A DNA stretch of 64,000 nt, taken from Alteromonas antoniana. GTDB lineage: Bacteria > Pseudomonadota > Gammaproteobacteria > Enterobacterales > Alteromonadaceae. The notes beneath the pieces were generated by a model. It was given only the letters and a program-made list of their open reading frames with translations. It had not been told where the DNA came from and made no database searches. A program made the translations under genes and the position numbers. Of this stretch, positions 59,334-64,000 are shown in pieces. The first letter of the stretch is position 1; each line of letters begins with the position of its first letter. The stretch is taken from positions 1-64,000 of the forward strand of contig NZ_JAESDH010000016.1 in assembly GCF_019249295.1 (NCBI RefSeq), given 5' to 3'.

Positions 59334-59381
59334 CCTGGTTCACTGAAATAAAGCCAGCAATGATATGCGTTTACCAGGTTA
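59331..59381. repeat. 9-bp inverted repeat around the end of nagX
   Basis: TAACCTGGT (59331-59339) and ACCAGGTTA (59373-59381), 33 bp apart. The first arm includes the stop codon. Significance is uncertain. Confidence 0.35.
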
Positions 59382-59414
59382 AACACGCAAAGGTTGACTC
59401 CGCAATTTCAGATT

Positions 59415-59840
59415 TCAGCTATCGGCGTCAGTTACCACGGTCAGGACTTCACTTGTTTCAGGCTTTTCACCCGGTGTGCATGCCTTAATCGGCTCTTCGC
59501 GTAACACTTTCGGCTCCCACTCATCTCTGACTGAATTTTTGTGCTGGGCTGTCACCAGATAGCGGGTACATTCTTTAACATCAATTGCCAGCATTTTGTA
59601 GTCAGCATCTTTAGCGCGGGTGTTCAGTCGCTTCGTTGTCACCAGATTAATGTAGTGAAATCCGGGAGAAACGTTCTCAATGTCCTCTTTCGGTAGGCGT
59701 TTGCCATCAACGGACAGAATTTTCACATCGTAATTGTCGGGGTCGGAAACCTGACTTTGAGTGCCATCGATAATGGCGTACGGTGATGTTGCGCAACCTA
59801 AGAGCATCATTGTTCCGAGTAAAACGATGGTGGTTTTCAT
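59415..59840 (-). CDS. Hypothetical lipoprotein
   Basis: 141 residues from ATG 59840 (MKTTIVLLGTMMLLGCATSP): the lipobox LLGC fixes this start over a longer frame to 59933. After a short linker, DNYDVKILSVDGKRL and VSPGFHYINLVTTKRL suggest a small beta-domain; residues VKECTRYLVTAQHK and EEPIKAC have the two remaining Cys, a likely disulfide. I do not recognise the family. It converges on nagX and is divergent from the mechanosensitive channel gene. Confidence 0.72.
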   Translation of the reverse strand: MKTTIVLLGTMMLLGCATSPYAIIDGTQSQVSDPDNYDVKILSVDGKRLPKEDIENVSPGFHYINLVTTKRLNTRAKDADYKMLAIDVKECTRYLVTAQHKNSVRDEWEPKVLREEPIKACTPGEKPETSEVLTVVTDADS

Positions 59841-60115
59841 TAGTGGGCCCTGTCCATTGGTTTGTCCATTAGCTCGTTGATTAAGTCCGAGATCATAAGT
59901 AATCAATATGGCAAGTGGACTCAGGTAAATCAACAGTAAACTGGCTCAGAGCTGCGGGGTTAAGCTGGCGTTCATTTTCAGACCAGCATTTTGCAAGACG
60001 GCATCACTCTCTGGGAAAGTACGATGTGATTGTTTGCGTGAAAATCCCGTATAGTCGCGCCACCTCACGTTCTGCGGTATGCTGAAAATATCGTTATTCA
60101 ACTATTTATGTGGCT

Positions 60116-61159
60116 ATGGCAGAAACGATACTTACCGCCCTAACGTCTTTTTATCCGCTGGTAGTCAGTTTACTCGGTGTGGTGCTGGTATTGGGGCTCA
60201 CCCATCATTTTCTGATTGGGCGTCACGACTATCTTTCGGGGGATAAAAAATTACCCCGGCAGGTCACCATGCTGTTACTCACTCTGGTGGGGTTACTGGT
60301 GGTGGTGCTGTCACTTCCTGTTATCGAAAGTACCCGCAACCAGATCATTGCCCTTATTGGTGTATTGTTGTCTGGTGTTATTGCATTTTCTTCTACTACC
60401 GTGGTCAGCAACCTGATGGCGGGGATCGTACTGCGGGTGAATAAGCCGTTCCGGGTGGGTGATTTTGTCCGGGTGAACGGGTTTGCGGGGCGTGTTACTC
60501 AAATGGGGTTGCTGGATACCGAAATTCAGAGTGAAACCCGCGAACTCATTGCCTTTGCCAACTCATTACTGGTGTCTTCGCCAGTCAGTGTGGTACGCGC
60601 ATCAGGCGCGATTATTTCGGTCGATTTGAGTTTGGGCTATGAACTGCATCATGGACTGGTTGAGAAACACCTTTTGTTGGCGGCAGAGCGCAGTCAGCTT
60701 GAAGAGCCTTTTGTTCAGGTGACAGCGCTGGGCGACTTTTCTGTTACATATCGCATTGCCGGGCTACTCAAAGATGTTAAAAGTATGCTCAGTGCGCGGT
60801 CCAATTTGCACAAGTCGGTGATGGACTGTTTGCATGAAGCCGGCATTGAAATTGTCTCTCCCTCATTTATGAATCAGCGTCCACAGGAGCCGGGCGTCCA
60901 GATGATCCCGCAAGCTAAAGAGAATGAATCAGAGAGTGAAAGTTCAGCGCCCGAGGCTGTCGTATTTGATAAGGCCGAGCAGGCCGAGTCGCAGTTAAAA
61001 TCGAAAGAAGCGATGGAAAAGCAGTTGTCGATGTTAAAAGAGCAGTTGCCGTCGGTCAGTGGTGAAGAGAAAGAGACACTGAAACAGCGTATTGAAACTC
61101 TGTCCTCTCGTTTGGAAGCCAGTGAGCAACAACACGAGGAACAGAAAGAGAGCCCCTAG
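60116..61159 (+). CDS. MscS-family mechanosensitive channel
   Basis: 347 residues from ATG 60116; GTG 60110 is equally possible, neither has a strong Shine-Dalgarno. Three membrane helices at about 12-31, 50-68 and 75-105; the pore helix is VLLSGVIAFSSTTVVSNLMAG. The MscS beta-domain follows: VNKPFRVGDFVRVNGFAGRVTQMGLLDTEI, with ANSLL where many members have PN. The alpha/beta domain spans about 165-250. The last 90 residues are acidic and form a coiled coil (KEAMEKQLSMLKEQL, LKQRIETLSSRLEASEQQHEEQ) not present in short MscS. Releases solutes on osmotic downshock. Confidence 0.9.
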   Translation: MAETILTALTSFYPLVVSLLGVVLVLGLTHHFLIGRHDYLSGDKKLPRQVTMLLLTLVGLLVVVLSLPVIESTRNQIIALIGVLLSGVIAFSSTTVVSNLMAGIVLRVNKPFRVGDFVRVNGFAGRVTQMGLLDTEIQSETRELIAFANSLLVSSPVSVVRASGAIISVDLSLGYELHHGLVEKHLLLAAERSQLEEPFVQVTALGDFSVTYRIAGLLKDVKSMLSARSNLHKSVMDCLHEAGIEIVSPSFMNQRPQEPGVQMIPQAKENESESESSAPEAVVFDKAEQAESQLKSKEAMEKQLSMLKEQLPSVSGEEKETLKQRIETLSSRLEASEQQHEEQKESP

Positions 61160-61290
61160 AGAGTGTTTATCTAAACTTCGCTCACTTGCGGTTGTCTAGC
61201 ACAAAACTGGTCTACAGCATTAGTACTGACCAAAGATCGCCAGGTTCCAGTGTTTTCTTCAATGCAGCGTCTGGGGAAATAAGTGCAAAT

Positions 61291-61302
61291 GTGAGCGCTC
61301 AC
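61291..61302. promoter_or_regulatory. Symmetric lac-operator-like palindrome
   Basis: GTGAGCGCTCAC is a perfect 12-bp palindrome and equals the core of the ideal symmetric lac operator. It lies between two convergent gene ends (61159 and 61433) with no promoter or LacI gene seen, in a 273-bp gap that is otherwise unremarkable. Confidence 0.35.
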
Positions 61303-61432
61303 TAACCCGTGCTCATCGCTGTGGCAGGCCGAAAGCCTCGACACGGTTTTGATGCCAGTCGGTGCTCATTCTGATAGCTTAGCTAGCTGTCCCGGCGAAG
61401 TGTCCTGCACCTGCGCAATGTCTGCCAGTAGT

Positions 61433-62422
61433 TCAGTGTCCGTTAACAGTACAGTGCGTCTGGCGATATTCCCTGAACCCCATTCCGGTCCAGCGGCGAA
61501 ATGCTTTGGCAAAAGCGTGCTCATCACTGTACCCCAGATAATCAGCCAGGCTTGCCTGCGTCACATGCGCCAGGCAGATTTGCTCAAGGGCATGATGCTT
61601 TCGCACCGCCTGAGTTAACTGCTGGTAAGTCATTCCACGTAACTGAAGCTTTCTTGTAAGCGTGCGCTCACTTACGGCAAGACTTGCTGCCATTTGAGCT
61701 CGGCTAAGCCAGGGTTGATTTTTCAGAAGTGTCTTAACGTTATCTTCAAATGACTGGGGGTGCAGCTGACTAAGCTGCTGTTTGGCAAGCTCCAGCATCT
61801 GCGCTTGCACTGCCGGATTCACCTCCCGCTGTTTGAAATGCCAATCGGCATCTGCATAAATAATCGCGTTTTCTTGTTGAGCAAATTGAATGTCTGCCTG
61901 TCCGAATACCTGCTGGTATTCGCTAAGAGAAGTCTGGGCTTCATGCGCAAAGAGCACGGCAGTCGGCGAGATATTTTTGCCTGCAACCCAACTGGCGCCG
62001 GTGGCGATGCTGGCAATAATAGCTTCGATACGCAGAGTGACAGCCGTAGTGAACTGATCGTCATAGGTAATTTTCCATCCCCGGCTTTCGTGTGCTTTCC
62101 TGAACTGCCCGCCTTCCCCAACCAAAGGTGAATAGTTCACCAGGCAATCCACAGCCACACTAAGTGATGGACTGCTGAGTAACAGAAATCCCATGGTGTC
62201 AAAGTGCTGGGGCATTAGTGCCCGGCCAACGCGAAGTCCTGTACCTGGTGCAACCTGACTCTCGATACTTTTCCACATTTCATCCTGCAGAGGTAACGGT
62301 AGCCGGGGCTGGTCGGCATAGTCTGCCAGCTGTGCACGAATGGCTGGTTCGAGCTGAATATCATAGTGAGCCAACTGCGATAAAATCGCTCTGGTAAAGC
62401 TCTGTGTCACCGTTGCTGTCAA
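61433..62422 (-). CDS. AraC-family transcriptional regulator
   Basis: 329 residues. N-terminal arabinose-binding-like domain of the PF12625 type (about 20-200: GLRVGRALMPQHFDTMGFLLLSSPSL). C-terminal double helix-turn-helix about 235-325: QPWLSRAQMAASLAVSERTLTRKLQLRGMTYQQL and TQASLADYLGYSDEHAFAKAFRRWTGMGFREYRQ. This layout is common in regulators of lipid, steroid and aromatic degradation (OruR/ArgR-type). It diverges from a flavin monooxygenase gene, its likely target. Confidence 0.92.
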   Translation of the reverse strand: MTATVTQSFTRAILSQLAHYDIQLEPAIRAQLADYADQPRLPLPLQDEMWKSIESQVAPGTGLRVGRALMPQHFDTMGFLLLSSPSLSVAVDCLVNYSPLVGEGGQFRKAHESRGWKITYDDQFTTAVTLRIEAIIASIATGASWVAGKNISPTAVLFAHEAQTSLSEYQQVFGQADIQFAQQENAIIYADADWHFKQREVNPAVQAQMLELAKQQLSQLHPQSFEDNVKTLLKNQPWLSRAQMAASLAVSERTLTRKLQLRGMTYQQLTQAVRKHHALEQICLAHVTQASLADYLGYSDEHAFAKAFRRWTGMGFREYRQTHCTVNGH

Positions 62423-62579
62423 AATAGTCGCGCTTGTTTACTTGTCTGTGCAGATCATCAGCATACGACGAATTTGTACTGTTGTCTCGAATTAACCAGT
62501 TAAATGGCCTGTGTTTGCGGGATTTATGTGTAAACTATTTGTTAACCTTTGGCCTGAGTCAGCAATAAGAGATACGCAG

Positions 62580-63875
62580 ATGGAACCGTATGTTGTTATC
62601 GGCGCCGGCCCGATGGGATTGTGTAGTACACGCCGTTTAGCCGAGCAGGGCATTCAGGTGATAGGGCTGGAGGCCCACAATGACGTGGGTGGGTTGTGGG
62701 ATATCGATAGCCCTACCAGCACGATGTATCAGTCGGCGCATCTTATTTCCTCTAAGCGCATGACTGAGTTTGATGACTTTCCCATGCGCGATGATGTTGC
62801 TACCTATCCGCGGCACAGCGAACTGAAGCATTACTTTCATGACTATGCGGCACATTTTGATTTGTACCGCCATTATCGCTTTGGTTGCTGGGTGGAACGC
62901 CTGGAGCCGGTTGACGATAAATGGCGGGTTACCTACCGCCAGCACGACAAAACGCATGAGATAATAGCGTCTGGTGTGCTGCTGGCCAACGGGACTTTGC
63001 ATCACCCTAACCGTATAGAATTTCCGGGTCAGTTTGATGGCGAGATGATGCACAGTTGTGATTACCGCAATGCCGACATTTTTGAGGGCAAGCGTGTACT
63101 GATAGTCGGGTGTGGCAACAGCGGCTGTGACATTGCTGTTGATGCCGTGCACCGCGCCGAACACGTAGATATGGCCGTGCGCAGAGGCTATTACTTTTTA
63201 CCCAAATTTGTAGCAGGGCGTCCCACCGACACGCTGGGCGGTAAAATCCGGTTACCTAACTTCCTGAAGCAACACGTGGATGGGTTGCTGGTGCGTCTGA
63301 TATCCGGCAAGCCCAGCAGTTATGGTCTCCCCGATCCTGATTATAAAATGTATGAGTCACACCCGGTCATTAACTCATTATTTTTACATCACATCGGTCA
63401 TGGCGACATTACCGTGCGGCCTGACATAGAAGCACTTACCTCAAACGGAGCACAATTCACCGATGGCCAGGAAGCGCACTACGACCTGATACTGCAGGCT
63501 ACCGGCTATAAACTGCATTATCCGTTTATTGATAAGCAGCATCTGAATTGGCAGGGCGATGCACCGCAGTTATATCTGAATGTATTCAACCCAAAACATC
63601 CGGGGCTGTTTGTTATGGGGATGGTTGAAGCGGCCGGGCTGGGCTGGCAGGGCCGTGATGATCAGGCACAGCTGGTTGCCCGGGTTATCCGCATGCAACA
63701 GGATAATCCTGCTGCTGCCAGCGCATTCTTCGACAAGGTGCGCGCCAAAGCCACAGAGAGAATCGACGGCGGCATGCAGTATCTTCCACTGGAACGAATG
63801 GCCTATTATGTTCATAAGGCTGAGTATCTGCAGGCGCTCAACAATGAAATGCGCCAGTTAAGCGCGGGCGCGTAA
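62580..63875 (+). CDS. Flavin-containing monooxygenase (FMO / Baeyer-Villiger type)
   Basis: 431 residues from ATG 62580 (MEPYVVIGAGPMGLC); an in-frame ATG at 62511 would add an unlikely N-terminus. FAD Rossmann motif VIGAGPMGLCSTRRL at the start, NADPH Rossmann motif VLIVGCGNSGCDIAVD at about 180, and LQATGYKLHYPF near the C-terminus typical of FMOs. The FMO fingerprint FxGxxxHSxxY is present as FPGQFDGEMMHSCDY. It inserts one oxygen into a soft nucleophile or carbonyl, using NADPH and O2. The stop TAA directly abuts the next start. Confidence 0.9.
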   Translation: MEPYVVIGAGPMGLCSTRRLAEQGIQVIGLEAHNDVGGLWDIDSPTSTMYQSAHLISSKRMTEFDDFPMRDDVATYPRHSELKHYFHDYAAHFDLYRHYRFGCWVERLEPVDDKWRVTYRQHDKTHEIIASGVLLANGTLHHPNRIEFPGQFDGEMMHSCDYRNADIFEGKRVLIVGCGNSGCDIAVDAVHRAEHVDMAVRRGYYFLPKFVAGRPTDTLGGKIRLPNFLKQHVDGLLVRLISGKPSSYGLPDPDYKMYESHPVINSLFLHHIGHGDITVRPDIEALTSNGAQFTDGQEAHYDLILQATGYKLHYPFIDKQHLNWQGDAPQLYLNVFNPKHPGLFVMGMVEAAGLGWQGRDDQAQLVARVIRMQQDNPAAASAFFDKVRAKATERIDGGMQYLPLERMAYYVHKAEYLQALNNEMRQLSAGA

Positions 63876-64000
63876 ATGTCTGCTACCAGCCTGATAATTC
63901 TCAACGCCATACTGGCCATGATGATGTTCGGTATCGCGCTAAGCCTCACGCCAGCCGATTTTCGTCGCATAGTGAAGAAACCACTGGGGCCGGTTGTGGG
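63876..64000 (+). CDS. Bile-acid:sodium symporter family (BASS/SBF) protein, N-terminal part
   Basis: The frame starts at ATG 63876, immediately after the monooxygenase stop, and is open to the window end. The 41 visible residues hold a first membrane helix (SLIILNAILAMMMFGIALSL) and then TPADFRRIVKKPLGPVVG, matching the second-helix entry of BASS transporters (ALSLTxxDFRRxxxxP). Family members import organic anions with Na+. Co-transcribed with the monooxygenase, so it may carry that enzyme's substrate. The rest lies outside the window. Confidence 0.8.
   Translation, partial: MSATSLIILNAILAMMMFGIALSLTPADFRRIVKKPLGPVV

Noticed and set aside
61290..61302. CRP binding site
   Set aside because: The TGTGA and TCAC halves are 4 bp apart, not 6.

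Overview
The window looks like a chromosomal segment of a marine gammaproteobacterium of the order Alteromonadales (Alteromonas-like). This rests on gene order typical of that group and of enterics (gppA/ppx-rhlB facing trxA, then rho; tatABC-tatD; purEK next to a tRNA-Thr; DUF2065-purA), on Mg-type HemB, and on many secreted peptidases, a TonB receptor and large hybrid histidine kinases. No phage, plasmid or CRISPR signature is visible. The only mobile gene is a 5'-truncated (window edge) IS4-family transposase at the left end.

Layout. 1-653: IS4 transposase tail. 796-8564: a compact divergent locus read here as cyanophycin utilisation: isoaspartyl dipeptidase, YfcC-type inner-membrane transporter and TonB receptor on the minus strand, and a long secreted cyanophycinase on the plus strand. 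8666-15540: an outer-membrane-like hypothetical protein, then tatABC, a small periplasmic protein, tatD, a 7TMR-DISM diguanylate cyclase and hemB. 15625-23362: VOC protein, LysR, ppx/gppA, rhlB, trxA, trhP (yegQ) and rho. 24103-29140: secreted M20 amidohydrolase, hybrid kinase, LysR. 29378-31174: purE, purK, tRNA-Thr(UGU). 31245-38799: stress and periplasm genes (PCu(A)C chaperone, Dps, PQQ-type sugar dehydrogenase, sodC) between two S9 peptidases. 39072-45874: DUF962, cnoX, small unknowns, a membrane-anchored XRE regulator pair, a class V aminotransferase-like protein, DUF2065 and purA. 46470-53292: MASE1/CHASE hybrid kinase, aldehyde dehydrogenase, VOC protein, NhaC antiporter. 53627-59333: a peptidoglycan-salvage locus with a fused AmiD-PBP4B-like lipoprotein, a NagZ-type GH3 enzyme and a NagX-like acyltransferase. 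59415-64000: lipoprotein, MscS channel, AraC regulator, flavin monooxygenase and the start of a bile-acid-symporter-family gene.

How genes may work together. In the first locus the secreted cyanophycinase would cut cyanophycin to beta-Asp-Arg, the TonB receptor and YfcC-like carrier would bring it in, and the isoaspartyl dipeptidase would release Asp and Arg. In the 53.6-59.3 kb locus the lipoprotein would strip and trim muropeptides, the GH3 enzyme would cut GlcNAc-anhMurNAc and the NagX-like membrane protein would modify the amino sugar. Both readings are inference from family and neighbourhood.

The non-coding DNA holds less expected structure: a 39-bp sequence dispersed in three intergenic places, a second 51-bp block shared between two of the gaps and embedded in a run of hairpins, a 40-bp tandem repeat (three units), and several strong rho-independent terminators.
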